64,000 bases of DNA from Symbiodinium natans (Eukaryota; Sar; Dinophyceae; Suessiales; Symbiodiniaceae). Position numbers and translations under genes: made by a program. The number at the start of each line of letters is the position of its first letter. Position 1 is the first letter of the stretch. Below the pieces are notes generated by a model. It had not been told where the DNA came from. It saw nothing but the letters and a program-made list of their open reading frames with translations, and ran no database searches. Positions 46,641 to 59,973 of the stretch are shown here, in pieces. The stretch is from contig CAJNDS010002398.1 in the NCBI GenBank assembly GCA_905221605.1, positions 381,949 through 445,948 on the forward strand. The letters are read 5' to 3'.

Positions 46641-48748
46641 AGGGTTTGTCCAATTCCTGCCCAATTCCTGCCCAGCGCTCTGAACCGTAAAGCAGCAACC
46701 TCAATGTGTTCAGGGTTAGGGGTTAGACAGGTTAGACAGGTTGGGGTTTCCATACCGCTTTGTGGTAATCTAGGCCCTGAGGTCGCAAGCTTCCGCATTT
46801 GTGGGTTTAAGGCAGTTTAAGGGTTTAGCTCAGCAGCTCAGGGTTCCTGTCTGCTGGGTTTTGGGTTCAGGCTACCTCCAGCATAGCGTAAACCTTTCGG
46901 GAGGGTCGAGCAAGGTTTTGCAAGAACAGTGACATTGCGGGGTTTGGGAGAAGAAGGCTTGCTTTTATCTGGGAAGGATCGTGTTCACAAGTCTTCATCG
47001 CGCGTAAGCTTCAAGTTGAGTGGTCCTCCAGTCTTTAGCGCAACGCTGTAAGGGCCTTACATTAGCTTATGGTGATCAAGTCACAGCTGGGCCCCTCTGA
47101 TAGAAATACGGCTGTGAGGTCTGGCTAGAACCCTTGCGGAAGACTCGGCTCCCTCACTCCTACTGTCACACAGTGTCACACAGGAGTCGGCTCTTCAACT
47201 TCTGAAGCTGCCCTAGAATCTCTGCCGTCCCAAGTGGCTGAGATGTCGCTTGATGTCTTCTTGGTGTTGCCCAGCTGCATGGTGTGGAAGGCCTCTTCGG
47301 TGACTCGATGGTTAGGTTCACATGAGGTGTTGATTTGATGCAGAAAGCTCAGACTTGCCAAGGCAGGCAAGTGTTCCTCACCCCCCCCCCCCTCTCCTCT
47401 CCCCAGAGCTCTCTGAAACCTCATCCTGGGCCCCCCAGCCTTCCCAAGCCGTTGCCCTTTCGAAGGTTCCCTCCGAATCTTGTGACTGAGGAGGTATCAG
47501 GCGCAGCTTGCGGCTGTGTTCCGGGTTCAGGTTCGGGTTCAGGTTTTGCTGAGGTTGATGATTCGGATGGAGGCTTATGAAGGTTTAGGGTTTTGGCGTC
47601 CCGTGAGATGCCTGTGCAGCGCAGCATGCGGGCGCAGATTGTTAGCAGGTCTCGGTTTCAGACATCGGCGAGTGTGGTCCTGGCTTAGAATCTGAGATTC
47701 CGACACCCCAAGCCCAAACACGCTGGGGGTCGAAGAAGCCTATGCCCACTAGTGTACTATGCCTCTCTAGCAAGGCTTCAGGGTAAGGGTTGAGGGTTCA
47801 GGGTTTCGGGTTCCCCTATTACCTGGTCCAGGGGCTAAAGCTTTGCGATTCAGAGGAGTTTGGGAACTGAGCGCTGAAGCCTGCCTTGAACTTGCAGGTG
47901 GCAGCTCGCTGGGGAAGCCACCACGTCTTCATCGTTCCTGGGCCCGCAAAATGCTGACAGCTAAAGACCCGAAACCAGGAGAAGGTAAGAGAGGGTGGGG
48001 GAAGTTGGACTGTAGGTGGCGGCATGTGCCTGCACAATCGAAGCTCCCAATAAGCCCACTCCTTCGTTGCCATGAAGCCAAGGTCTCGGCCACGAGGACT
48101 TCTCCAAGCTCTTGGCATCCAGCGAAAGCAGCGAAGGCTTGCCGGTCTCCCGGTGCAATGCGATGAAGGCGGGCCCTGAACGAGGAGGAGCCTTGGGTTC
48201 GCAGAAAGATTGTGGGAAGCTTATAGTTTGATAAGTGCTGAGGGGGCCGAGGACAGGTTCAGGGCTCCCGCTTACCAGCCGAAAGCCACTGAAGCCTGAA
48301 GCCCTAAACCCTCAGCCCGAAGTCCTGAATCCTAGGCCCTAGGCTCGCCAGATGAAGGTTCCAGCTCAAGATGTCTGTGTTTTGGTTCACGAGGATGCTT
48401 AGAGCCTTCAGGCTTACCTTTGTAGCAGGGTCGGTTCTATGATAAACATATCGGCCCCAAGATAAGCATCAGTGGGCTCGGTCGCAGTGGAAGGACGGCA
48501 CATGCTTAGCTTGGCTGAAGGTTTTGCCTTGTGAGGTTTAGGGGTTTGATGCTCGCCTTCAAGGGGCTTGGATGTGAACAAAGCTAAGGCTAAGCTAACC
48601 TTTTTTTCCGAAGGCTTACGTATCAAATTTAGGAAAGCTGCTTTGGGACATTCAGGGCCTCCCCGACATATCTTGAGCAGGACCTCCGGTCAAGACGCAG
48701 AACGAGTGGCGTCTGCCTTCTTTCACGAGTGTCCGGAACGCATTGGTG
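46641..48748. other. Intergenic DNA, no assigned gene
   Basis: Only short overlapping frames; a C run near 47380-47391; scattered CAGGGTT and CCCTAAA words. No domain or RNA gene recognised. Confidence 0.5.
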
Positions 48749-50322
48749 AAGACCCACCCGTAGATTGTGGTATTTTGGAAACCTGAGTTTTTTCAAAGCT
48801 ACATCAAGTTCACGTGGTTTCTGAGCAACAGCCTTTTCTTCTTTTCTTCGCTCTAGCTATACTTTTATACTTTGTTTTTTTGCGTGATTCACTCTCTTTG
48901 CTGGACATCGAACCATTTGTCTTATCCTCTCCCACCTCTTGTTTGGATTAGTTTGTAGCGTTCGTATTTTGGGCCTAGAGATTGATGAGGAGAATGATGT
49001 GGCCTGGAGAGGCTTTCTATCTTCCACCTCCCTCTGACATCTTCTAACGTTTGCTAAGACACTTTGTTTATCCAATGCTGCTGCCATATCGTTAGCAAAT
49101 GCGAGTAAGAATGGCTTATGTAATAGTCCAATGTTCGTTCTTAGTGCGCAGATTAAAGCATTCCGTATTCTTTGCATGCGCCAAACTCGACCGGCTGGCC
49201 TTCAGTGATTCCAAGGCATTTCGCCGTGCGAGTCGCAGGAATCACTCGGGTCTTTTCACAGCATGCGAGTTCGCCGGAGCAAGGTGGCTCCAGGACGTCT
49301 ACTGTGAGTTGAGTTCAGGAGGAGGTTCAGGATGCAGAGTTCAGGGCTCTCAGGAGTTTGACGGCAGCGTCTTGGGGAGTTGTTGGGGTGTAGGATGTAT
49401 ATAAAGGAGTCGACGGGTTTTGCTTGCATCCTGGCCCCGACTCAAGCGCGTCTGGTTGAATGCATTTAGCCCAATCGGGAGCTCAGCTGGCCGCTGTAGC
49501 CCTGGGGCCATTGTCTTGTAGCTAAGCAAGAGATCATGTGGGAGAACGCATAGGTGCCGACTGACTTGCCTCCATGGTAACAGCAGCTCGACACGACTCG
49601 ACGCATGCGCAGGAGGAGCGTCGGCCATAGTGTGGGATGACGACTCTGATGACGACGACAGTTTGCCCGACCTCAGCCGGCAAACTGCCCGTCCCGGATG
49701 CAGCGCCTTTATGAGTATCCTGGCGGGTTCATGAGGGTTTTCGAGGGCTTCGCTCTCCAGTCGGGGCGGCCAGTGTTGGCCCCAGATGTGAAGGCCGACG
49801 GCACTTCCCAAGCAGCAGGTACCTCAGCACCACGAAATTTTGTGTAAAACTTTAACCGTGGAAGACAGCAGCAGCTCCAAGTGCACCCTTACTGTGTCAC
49901 ACTACGTTACTACGCAGCGGAGCCACCGGAGCCTTGGGCATCCGCCACGTACTGCCACAATATGAAGATCGACCCAATAGGCAGAAAACCCGACTCTGAA
50001 GAGCGTGGTTTTCTGTTTGTGGGCCAAGGAATAAATGTAGAGTTTAGTGAGTGGCCCAGGGTTGAAGTTCAGGGTTCTTCAAGCCTCAAAAGCAGGTATT
50101 CGTGTCTTCAAGACAAGGAGCTGGACGTCTTGAAAGTTGTGCGACCGAGAGTATTCGCAGGCAACATGCATAACCCTGGCCCCAGTCGAATGAATCGAAG
50201 AAAAGAGCCAACCCTGTGACCATAAATGTTGCAAAGCTTCGCTGTTAAGATCGTTTTGTTCAGTGCTGTCGCTTCTTTGCAATTCCATGATCGAAACGGA
50301 TGATGATGGCTAGGTGGTAGTA
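48749..50322 (+). repeat. 1574-bp tandem repeat, copy 1
   Basis: The first of three direct, nearly identical units. Differences seen between copies are a T/C change at 49104 (C in copy 2) and a base near the left junction (C at 48754). Each unit carries a 106-codon minus-strand frame (here 48857-49177), a 153-codon minus-strand frame with no ATG start (49350-49811) and a 112-codon plus-strand frame with no ATG start (49881-50219). I recognise none of them. Identical translations across copies reflect recent duplication and are not evidence of coding. Confidence 0.95.
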
Positions 50323-51896
50323 AAGACGCACCCGTAGATTGTGGTATTTTGGAAACCTGAGTTTTTTCAAAGCTACATCAAGTTCACGTGGTTTCTGAGC
50401 AACAGCCTTTTCTTCTTTTCTTCGCTCTAGCTATACTTTTATACTTTGTTTTTTTGCGTGATTCACTCTCTTTGCTGGACATCGAACCATTTGTCTTATC
50501 CTCTCCCACCTCTTGTTTGGATTAGTTTGTAGCGTTCGTATTTTGGGCCTAGAGATTGATGAGGAGAATGATGTGGCCTGGAGAGGCTTTCTATCTTCCA
50601 CCTCCCTCTGACATCTTCTAACGTTTGCTAAGACACTTTGTTTATCCAATGCTGCTGCCATATCGTTAGCAAATGCGAGCAAGAATGGCTTATGTAATAG
50701 TCCAATGTTCGTTCTTAGTGCGCAGATTAAAGCATTCCGTATTCTTTGCATGCGCCAAACTCGACCGGCTGGCCTTCAGTGATTCCAAGGCATTTCGCCG
50801 TGCGAGTCGCAGGAATCACTCGGGTCTTTTCACAGCATGCGAGTTCGCCGGAGCAAGGTGGCTCCAGGACGTCTACTGTGAGTTGAGTTCAGGAGGAGGT
50901 TCAGGATGCAGAGTTCAGGGCTCTCAGGAGTTTGACGGCAGCGTCTTGGGGAGTTGTTGGGGTGTAGGATGTATATAAAGGAGTCGACGGGTTTTGCTTG
51001 CATCCTGGCCCCGACTCAAGCGCGTCTGGTTGAATGCATTTAGCCCAATCGGGAGCTCAGCTGGCCGCTGTAGCCCTGGGGCCATTGTCTTGTAGCTAAG
51101 CAAGAGATCATGTGGGAGAACGCATAGGTGCCGACTGACTTGCCTCCATGGTAACAGCAGCTCGACACGACTCGACGCATGCGCAGGAGGAGCGTCGGCC
51201 ATAGTGTGGGATGACGACTCTGATGACGACGACAGTTTGCCCGACCTCAGCCGGCAAACTGCCCGTCCCGGATGCAGCGCCTTTATGAGTATCCTGGCGG
51301 GTTCATGAGGGTTTTCGAGGGCTTCGCTCTCCAGTCGGGGCGGCCAGTGTTGGCCCCAGATGTGAAGGCCGACGGCACTTCCCAAGCAGCAGGTACCTCA
51401 GCACCACGAAATTTTGTGTAAAACTTTAACCGTGGAAGACAGCAGCAGCTCCAAGTGCACCCTTACTGTGTCACACTACGTTACTACGCAGCGGAGCCAC
51501 CGGAGCCTTGGGCATCCGCCACGTACTGCCACAATATGAAGATCGACCCAATAGGCAGAAAACCCGACTCTGAAGAGCGTGGTTTTCTGTTTGTGGGCCA
51601 AGGAATAAATGTAGAGTTTAGTGAGTGGCCCAGGGTTGAAGTTCAGGGTTCTTCAAGCCTCAAAAGCAGGTATTCGTGTCTTCAAGACAAGGAGCTGGAC
51701 GTCTTGAAAGTTGTGCGACCGAGAGTATTCGCAGGCAACATGCATAACCCTGGCCCCAGTCGAATGAATCGAAGAAAAGAGCCAACCCTGTGACCATAAA
51801 TGTTGCAAAGCTTCGCTGTTAAGATCGTTTTGTTCAGTGCTGTCGCTTCTTTGCAATTCCATGATCGAAACGGATGATGATGGCTAGGTGGTAGTA
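50323..51896 (+). repeat. 1574-bp tandem repeat, copy 2
   Basis: Full unit in direct continuation of copy 1 with no spacer. It carries the C variant at 50678. Confidence 0.95.
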
Positions 51897-53275
51897 AAGA
51901 CGCACCCGTAGATTGTGGTATTTTGGAAACCTGAGTTTTTTCAAAGCTACATCAAGTTCACGTGGTTTCTGAGCAACAGCCTTTTCTTCTTTTCTTCGCT
52001 CTAGCTATACTTTTATACTTTGTTTTTTTGCGTGATTCACTCTCTTTGCTGGACATCGAACCATTTGTCTTATCCTCTCCCACCTCTTGTTTGGATTAGT
52101 TTGTAGCGTTCGTATTTTGGGCCTAGAGATTGATGAGGAGAATGATGTGGCCTGGAGAGGCTTTCTATCTTCCACCTCCCTCTGACATCTTCTAACGTTT
52201 GCTAAGACACTTTGTTTATCCAATGCTGCTGCCATATCGTTAGCAAATGCGAGTAAGAATGGCTTATGTAATAGTCCAATGTTCGTTCTTAGTGCGCAGA
52301 TTAAAGCATTCCGTATTCTTTGCATGCGCCAAACTCGACCGGCTGGCCTTCAGTGATTCCAAGGCATTTCGCCGTGCGAGTCGCAGGAATCACTCGGGTC
52401 TTTTCACAGCATGCGAGTTCGCCGGAGCAAGGTGGCTCCAGGACGTCTACTGTGAGTTGAGTTCAGGAGGAGGTTCAGGATGCAGAGTTCAGGGCTCTCA
52501 GGAGTTTGACGGCAGCGTCTTGGGGAGTTGTTGGGGTGTAGGATGTATATAAAGGAGTCGACGGGTTTTGCTTGCATCCTGGCCCCGACTCAAGCGCGTC
52601 TGGTTGAATGCATTTAGCCCAATCGGGAGCTCAGCTGGCCGCTGTAGCCCTGGGGCCATTGTCTTGTAGCTAAGCAAGAGATCATGTGGGAGAACGCATA
52701 GGTGCCGACTGACTTGCCTCCATGGTAACAGCAGCTCGACACGACTCGACGCATGCGCAGGAGGAGCGTCGGCCATAGTGTGGGATGACGACTCTGATGA
52801 CGACGACAGTTTGCCCGACCTCAGCCGGCAAACTGCCCGTCCCGGATGCAGCGCCTTTATGAGTATCCTGGCGGGTTCATGAGGGTTTTCGAGGGCTTCG
52901 CTCTCCAGTCGGGGCGGCCAGTGTTGGCCCCAGATGTGAAGGCCGACGGCACTTCCCAAGCAGCAGGTACCTCAGCACCACGAAATTTTGTGTAAAACTT
53001 TAACCGTGGAAGACAGCAGCAGCTCCAAGTGCACCCTTACTGTGTCACACTACGTTACTACGCAGCGGAGCCACCGGAGCCTTGGGCATCCGCCACGTAC
53101 TGCCACAATATGAAGATCGACCCAATAGGCAGAAAACCCGACTCTGAAGAGCGTGGTTTTCTGTTTGTGGGCCAAGGAATAAATGTAGAGTTTAGTGAGT
53201 GGCCCAGGGTTGAAGTTCAGGGTTCTTCAAGCCTCAAAAGCAGGTATTCGTGTCTTCAAGACAAGGAGCTGGACG
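51897..53275 (+). repeat. 1574-bp tandem repeat, copy 3, truncated at 1379 bp
   Basis: It is identical in layout to copies 1 and 2 until GAGCTGGACG at 53266-53275, after which the sequence is unrelated. It has the T variant, as in copy 1. The 112-codon plus frame is cut and continues into non-repeat sequence, ending at 53322. Confidence 0.95.
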
Positions 53276-56200
53276 GAGAAGGCCTGCAAAATCCGTGTAG
53301 ACTCTGGATTGTTTCGGGCTGAGGGCGCACGTGTAGGGGGCTTTTAAGGGGATGTTCTCTTCAAGTTGTCAAGGATACTTGGTGGATTGGTGAGGCTTGC
53401 TGGTTGGCTATCGAAATCACGCTATGATGTTGCAGCATGAGTCACCGAAGCATCTGAGACTCAGCGGTACACTCCCAGCCATAAGCCAAAACTCAACCCT
53501 CAACACAAACCCTATAGAGCCAAAATACAAAACCTCGACCACTGCATTTCGGCCACTGTGTCAAGGGTATGTGTGCACTCTTGAAAGCGATCCGGCATTT
53601 CCAACGTCAGATGTAATTTTTTGCGCGAACCCCCAAACCTTAAACTCTGGTTAGACACTTGAAAACACTAAGCTCAACGTAAACCGTCTACTTACTTGCA
53701 AGACGAGTTCTAAAGCCTTGAAGCCCTGAAACCCCACGAACTCGCATTCCTAAATCACTCCTAAATCCCTTGGCCCCCCGGGTGAGCGGAGGCCGTGAAG
53801 ATGAAGAAGTGGGTATGCTCGGCAGCGGGGTCAAAGACGACGTGCCATGCATTTCCTAACCCTCAGGACCACAGTGGCCACAGTGGGGTTTCCAAAATTT
53901 TTTGGTTCGTGCAACATCTAGGGGAACCCCCTTGAAGGAGCAGAGGTCCGTTCTGGATGTGTAGGCAGAGCTTTCCGATGTCGAGGGTTTGATGTCTGGG
54001 CGTCAAGCCGAATCTGGCTTCGTGGCTTCAAGAATTCGGAAGTCGCCGCTTCCCGAAGCCCCAAACCCTAACTTTTTCCGTTCCTGCGGTTGCCTGGAAG
54101 GGCCGAACTTTGCATGATAAAGACTCGGTAGGGGGCTCGCATGTGTGTTGCTTCTTGTTAAGGGGTTCCCGATGAGCGTTTGCTTTGCCGTGATCATGAC
54201 AGAGAATCATGGACTGCCTGCTTCCCGCCAGGGTGTAGCTGTTTGCAGATGTAGGGTGGGAGGTGTCTCATTTTTGTTGTTCGTCCGTTTGTCCTCGCGC
54301 CCTCAGAAGTAGCTCGAGACTGCTCAGTAGCTCAGGGATGGTTAGGGCGTATAGAAGCACTGCTAGGACTGCACTGCCAGGACTGACTCAGGGAGCTGTA
54401 GACAGTCCGGAGGCAGGGGGGGGGTGGGGTGGGACATGCACGGGAACCCTAAACCTTCAATCCCGCAAGCTCGCGTGTTGATAGTTTGCCAGTCTAGCAG
54501 TTGCGGTGGCTTGACAGTTGCAGCGGCGGAGAGTCTGACATTCAAAAACAAGTGCCATCGGACCGTCTTCGGCTTGAAAGTGCCACTCTTGCTATCATGG
54601 ATCATGGTCGTTTAGCCCACGGGCCCTGGAGCCGTTGATCCGCCACGGCGCGCGCGCGCAAGTGCGCGCGCTTGCACATGTTCACATTGCCCTCCTCCAA
54701 TTGTCCTGCGTGGAAGCTCAGCTCGCAAGTTACGCAGATATCGGAAGGGCGGCCATGACATCAGAATTCCTGGACAACATCGTCAAGTTTCATAGTTGTC
54801 AAACATACAGACAAGAACGTTCAACAGAAGACAGCTTTTCGAATTCACCGGCTTCTTCCGCCAGGCCGGAGTGTCGGAGCACCAGCAAGGAAGCCAGAGC
54901 ATCAGCTAGCCATGGTGACAACATGAGCAGCAGGTTCAGCTTCGAGAGTCCAAGGCATCCAACAAGCGTGCATCTCGCAACATGGTGACTCCAACCAACA
55001 TGTTTGCCATCATCCGTCATCATCCCCTCTGCTCTGCTCCCACACTTTCGAAAAGCCAAAGATAAAGGAACCACGCAAACTCTTAAGTCGCCTCAGGCGC
55101 AACACGGATCCTGACCGCCATATCAACTGCCGAACCTTCCCCCAGGCATCGCCGAAGTGCCGACCGCGTGAATCCACGCCAATGCTTTGCGCGGTCCAGC
55201 GCGTCTCACATCCCAGGGATGCGCAAGTGTTCTCTCGGGGTAGCGCTGTAGAGAGGGACTTTTCTTGGGGTTTTAGAAGCCCGTAGCCTTTGTAGGCACA
55301 GCTTTTGGGAGAGATGACAAGGGAAAGCCTGCAGCAGCTGCCCCTGTATTGTTCTGGTGAACATCTTATAAGATCTTATCCTGCAGGAGTCAGTCCATAC
55401 TGGGCGGGCCCTGTTCCACCATGCCACCATGGTGGGTAATTAAAGAGCTGACAGCAAAGTCCACCTGGCCATCCTGTCCAAAAAACACCTGGAACACTGT
55501 GAAATACCGTGAAGATGAGCCCTGTTCCTATCAACCTTGGGGTGTCGTGCCAGATGGTCACGGGACACTGCTCCGGCCCAATGATCTGAAACCTGCAACG
55601 GTGGCCTGAGGCCCAATGATCTCGAGCCGAATACCTCAGAAAGCACGAAGTGGAGGCACTGTGATTGGGACTTGTATCATGTGTGTCGCCAAGGACATTT
55701 GGAGTGGAGCGCAGCGTGTTACTAGCTGCGCTGCCCTTGCCGTTGTCGTAGGACTAGGAAGGGCAACAGCGAACGTGAGTCCGCTTCACAGATCTGAGTC
55801 TCGAATCCCAGAACTCGCGAGGTATCGAACGCTAGAAAAAGCTCTGCAACCTTTTCTCGGTCACCGTCGAAACTGCCGACCCACCCCCAACGTTTCCTTC
55901 ACGGGTTGTCACTCAAGGCCCTGATGAAGGAAAGACTTTGTTGTGATGGCCACCACAGAGTAAGCAAATCATGAGCTCAGTGCGGTCCTCCCGGCTTTCG
56001 AGGTGGCACATACCCGCAACCCAGCTCATCATTTTCGCCTGGCTTGCTTTACGGGACTTCCGAATTTACAAGATCCAGTCCTGCCACAGCCTTTTGCGCA
56101 AAGCTAAAAAGCTAAGCCGGGCCGATGCGGCTGCAATGTTGTCAAATCTGTGAGCGTGTTGTGCAAATCATGCGCAAATCGAATGAAGTCGGGCACAGAG

Positions 56201-57719
56201 CGCTAGACGGAGGCATGTACGCGATAAAGCCACGTTTGCTTGGCAGTTTCTGCGAGCCTGTACCGTCAAAGCTTCAAAACTGCTGCCCCAAGCTGCAATG
56301 CTCGATGTATGTTTACGCTATTCTTAAGCCCTTCTTCCTTGGAACCCATGAAGGTGCCGATAGAAAACCGCAACTGTTCAATCCAGATGGTACTGGTAGG
56401 CAGATCGGATGGACTGGCACTGGACGGCACCCAATTATGTGGAGATTTCGCGGGTGGGCACCTCGCGTTTACAGAATTTAAAGATCTTGTCAGCAAGTCA
56501 CGTGCTGTCTGAGCCATGTCCCTCCGTACAAAGCAGTCAACAGCTCGACGCCGATAAACTTTTACACGATTTTTATGTACAATTTTCAAAAAGTTTGGAT
56601 GAGGCAGTTGTTCAAGCAACTGAAGTCTGGCACGAGACGGTTGTAGCTTTCAGGGCATCGGGGATTGGAGTTCAGGAGCTCAGGGTTCAGTGACTTCACT
56701 GTCTTGGGAATTTTGCAGGGTTGCGCCTGGGCAGTGAAGGGCGTCTGGGATAGTCGGATAGCCGTATGGCAAGGCACAGGAACACTGCCCCCTCCTTGAT
56801 GCACACTTTGCACCTGGCACTGAAAGTTGGCGAAGCCACACAGCCCACAGCCTCACTGCGAATTTGCAGCAAGGCTGGATCTCGTTTGGGAAGGGCAACA
56901 GGATTGAGGAACAGAGACGTTGGGGAGCTTGGGTTCTTAGGACTTCGAAAGGCATGCCAAAGAACCTGAAAAGTGCCGGTGCTCACAATTCGAGTTGGCG
57001 TTCAGATTCTGTACAGATACTTCGTTCAGACACATTCATGTTGTTTTTCGTGGCAGCGATAGAAAAAGACCCTTCTTCACACACAATTTAGGATTCTCAG
57101 CTGTGTTCTCCGGCCGAAGCTGCGAGGCGCATCCATCTTGCTGCATCCATCCGAGTCATCCTAGTCCATCAGGCAGCCCTGCCCCAAGGGCCACTTTCCT
57201 TGAAGGCTTTCGGGGTGCTTAGATGCGCCCCAAGCCCCGAAACCAAGGGCCGCTATCCTCTCGAAGACTTTACGGGCTCTGCACAACTGCTTCGAAGTTT
57301 ACCTGCGGGTTTCGTGCTGTTCGCTCGTGCTGTTTAATGAGTTTAAAAGTTTAATGATCTTTTCTTCCACGTGGTGGCCTAGTGTCGCAAACTGGGTGTC
57401 AGGCATTGAGGGCTTCAAGCGTTTAGGCCTCACAGGTATCGTTCAACCAGGCGCGCGTTTGCGCGCAAGCGTTTGCATCAGGACTTCAGCGTGCACATGG
57501 AACTCATGATGGGGCAGCGGCACGCCTCCTTATTGGGCAGGACTTGTCTTTATAAAAACAAGAGGCGTGCTGATGCCCAAGGAGGAGTTTAAAGTTTATG
57601 TTGCGTGCTTCTAAGGCAAAAGACCCCAACGAAGTTCTATAGTTCTAGTGGATCTTTTGCAACACATATCTTAGGGGGCTGTCGGCCACAGCCGGGCAGG
57701 CCCAAGAAGAATGTATTTT
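53276..57719. other. Intergenic DNA, no assigned gene
   Basis: Frames are at most 118 codons and unrecognised. A CG-alternating, self-complementary stretch lies at 54649-54676, and another GCGC-rich patch at about 57450-57475. A G run lies near 54415-54424. Confidence 0.5.
57521..57585 (+). other. Interleaved inverted repeats (pseudoknot-like layout)
   Basis: CACGCCTC (57521-57528) complements GAGGCGTG (57562-57569). CCTCCTT-ATT-GGGCA (57525-57539) complements TGCCCAAGGAGG (57574-57585) apart from a three-base bulge. The pairs overlap in order (first, second, first', second'), which as RNA would form a pseudoknot, and CTTGT/ACAAG adds a small inner hairpin. Confidence 0.5.
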
Positions 57720-58163
57720 ACAGTGTCCTGCTCCCAGATCCCTAGCACTGCCTGTCAAATTTGCTTGGTTTTCGGCAGCCTGCGGCCGCGAGGGCTCAAA
57801 CTTCTATTTCATCGCCCTTTTTGGTCAACTCCGGTTGCTCAGTTACTCAAACATGGCGATGTCTCAGGCTTTTTCTGCTGCGGACTGGCCTCAACAAGTA
57901 CTTGATTTTTTTGTAATGCTGGCTTCTACCTGAAGTGTAACGGAAGCACCACAGGGCACCACCCAGAAACAACCCGACACATTGGCACCCCTCAGCCCTA
58001 CACCGGCTCCCCCCCACAACCCGTCACAGCCCGTCACCCCGCCAAGGAGGGCCCTGCGGGTGACAAACAAGGCGAGGCGCCAGACCCAGCCTCTGACTGA
58101 GTTCAGGGGATCGTCATAGCGCTCAGGGGCTGAACCGAAACCCGAGGCTTCGGAGGGTTTTAG
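57720..58163 (+). repeat. Dispersed repeat, copy 2
   Basis: Direct-orientation counterpart of 46156-46640, diverged by scattered substitutions and indels. The edges coincide with loss of similarity on both sides. No terminal inverted repeat or poly(A) was found. Confidence 0.88.
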
Positions 58164-59276
58164 GGTTTATGGAGCCCTTCGAGACTCCACAGCCGGGGGT
58201 CTAAGAGTGATTGCTGGTTTAGGCGCAGGGTTTAGTAGCATCGAGACTGGGCCGAGTCAGCCTTCTGATATATTATTCTTATGCATGTCTTGTAGTATAA
58301 GGGGTGGGGGGGCTGAAGTAGATGGGAGGAAGAGGAAGGGAAAGTGGGGGTACGGGGAAAGGGAGAAGGTGAGGGGGTTTGGTAGGGGGTAGCGGGCGGG
58401 CGTGAAGGGCAGCCAAGAGTTTTTGACATTTGGAGGTGGAACAAAGGTAAGGTGATCCTTCTGCACGAAAAAAATGAAATTAAAACTCCAAGCCCCCACA
58501 AACCGCAAGCACTTAGCTCTGTAGCTGATCCGCAGACCGTTAAGGACCTGCAGCCCTAAGCCCCTAAACAACAGCACGTTCGCCTGCAAGAGCTCTTTCG
58601 GAGATTATTCCCGAATCCCGACTGTTGATTGATATCTTTTCTTCCACTTGCAGAGAAGCTAGAGATCTTGCCGTATGATGCTGACGAAGTTTTCTGAGCC
58701 CAAGCAGGGGCGAGAGAGGAGACATGCATAACGTGCTCTTCAAGGACGTAGAGTTACCTGTGGATTGCAGATGAAGGCATGACTAATGTTGGTTTGGCGA
58801 CGAGCTCCAGCAAGAAGTTCGTGCTTTTCTACGGTAGACTAGGGTGCTGCAGACGTAAGGGCAGGTGTGAAACGAGATAACGCTGCTGCGTGCTTGGCCT
58901 CAGCTGCGAGTCTACCGAGTGGTTGATCACGTGCGACAGCATCGCTCGCAAGCAACTGAAAGTTTCATCGCTTTGCACGGTCAGGGTCAGTGCGAGCAAA
59001 GAGGGCACTGGCTACACCACTGAGACGGTTCTAAACTCAGTGTAGGACTATTGAGCTACCTACCAAGAATGGGCTTTGGGCTCTTAAGGTAAGAAGTGAG
59101 CCAAATGAGCCAAAACCTTGGCCACTTATTGATTTCTCGATACCAGTGTACCCCGACTTAAAGCCTCTTTTCAAGCCAGTTCCCAACCCGCAGATGGCGG
59201 AGCCAGTGCCATCTCGGCAAGCTGCGAGAGGCATGGGAGGTTAGGGTTCGGGATGTAGGGTTTGGAGTTTAGTGTG

Positions 59277-59320
59277 CGGACGCCTTGCTTGCAGTTTTGT
59301 GTACGGACGCCTTGCTTGCA
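59277..59320 (+). repeat. Two copies of a 17-mer, 27-bp period
   Basis: CGGACGCCTTGCTTGCA occurs at 59277-59293 and 59304-59320 with partly similar spacers. Confidence 0.9.
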
Positions 59321-59938
59321 ACATGTCTTGGGCGCTGGTTTTGATGGGGGGTCACGACTAACACCCCGATTAATTTAGTGCCCGTGTAATTTTACGCACG
59401 AATAGCAATATATTTTGTGGGCGTTTTCTCCGTGTCTCACCCTTAAAGCCGTTCCTTGGGCACACTCTTCACGGCTGCGATTATTATTACTGCGTTCACA
59501 GCGTTTACTTGTAATATGATTTATAGCATACCGTGAGCTCGAGAACAAGGAAGCGTCTATTCATGACCCATAAAAGCTCCATTAAAAGAAGTTCTGTGTT
59601 GGGGCTTTTAGTGAGTCCTTTCATGTGGGAACTTGTCAATGGTGGTTTCGTTACGTTCAATTGTTCATTGTGTTCGCTTGTTCATGAATTCACTTCGCTT
59701 TCTTATTCACTCACTCTGTTATACACTCCTTTGTTCACTAGCCTGCTTGTATAAGATGATACCTCACGTGTCCTTGCATCCTTGTAAGTATGATATTATT
59801 CGAGCGCACGCGTGAACACGGTAAGCGCAATAATGTTACAAAGGGTGTGAAGGAAGTAGTGAATGACTTCGTTCGTATCTTAATGAATTTCACGACGCTC
59901 CTTACAATTCATGTCGTATACTCACTTCGTATTGGTAC

Positions 59939-59973
59939 TAAAGGGGCTATTCTTACGTCCTTTAGCCCCTTTA
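59939..59973. other. Perfect hairpin in AT-rich island
   Basis: TAAAGGGGCTA (59939-59949) and TAGCCCCTTTA (59963-59973) are exact complements around 13 bases. Confidence 0.7.

Noticed and set aside
48857-49177. Possible reverse-transcriptase fragment on the minus strand (FANDMAAAL resembling FADD)
   Set aside because: The first catalytic Asp is Asn and no other RT motif is present around it; too weak to call.
49350-49811. 153-codon minus-strand frame repeated three times as a conserved gene
   Set aside because: It has no ATG start, and its conservation is explained by recent tandem duplication of the whole 1574-bp unit.
57936-57946. Isolated GTAACGGAAGC resembling the foldback iteron
   Set aside because: A single near-match in the dispersed repeat without 22-bp periodic neighbours.
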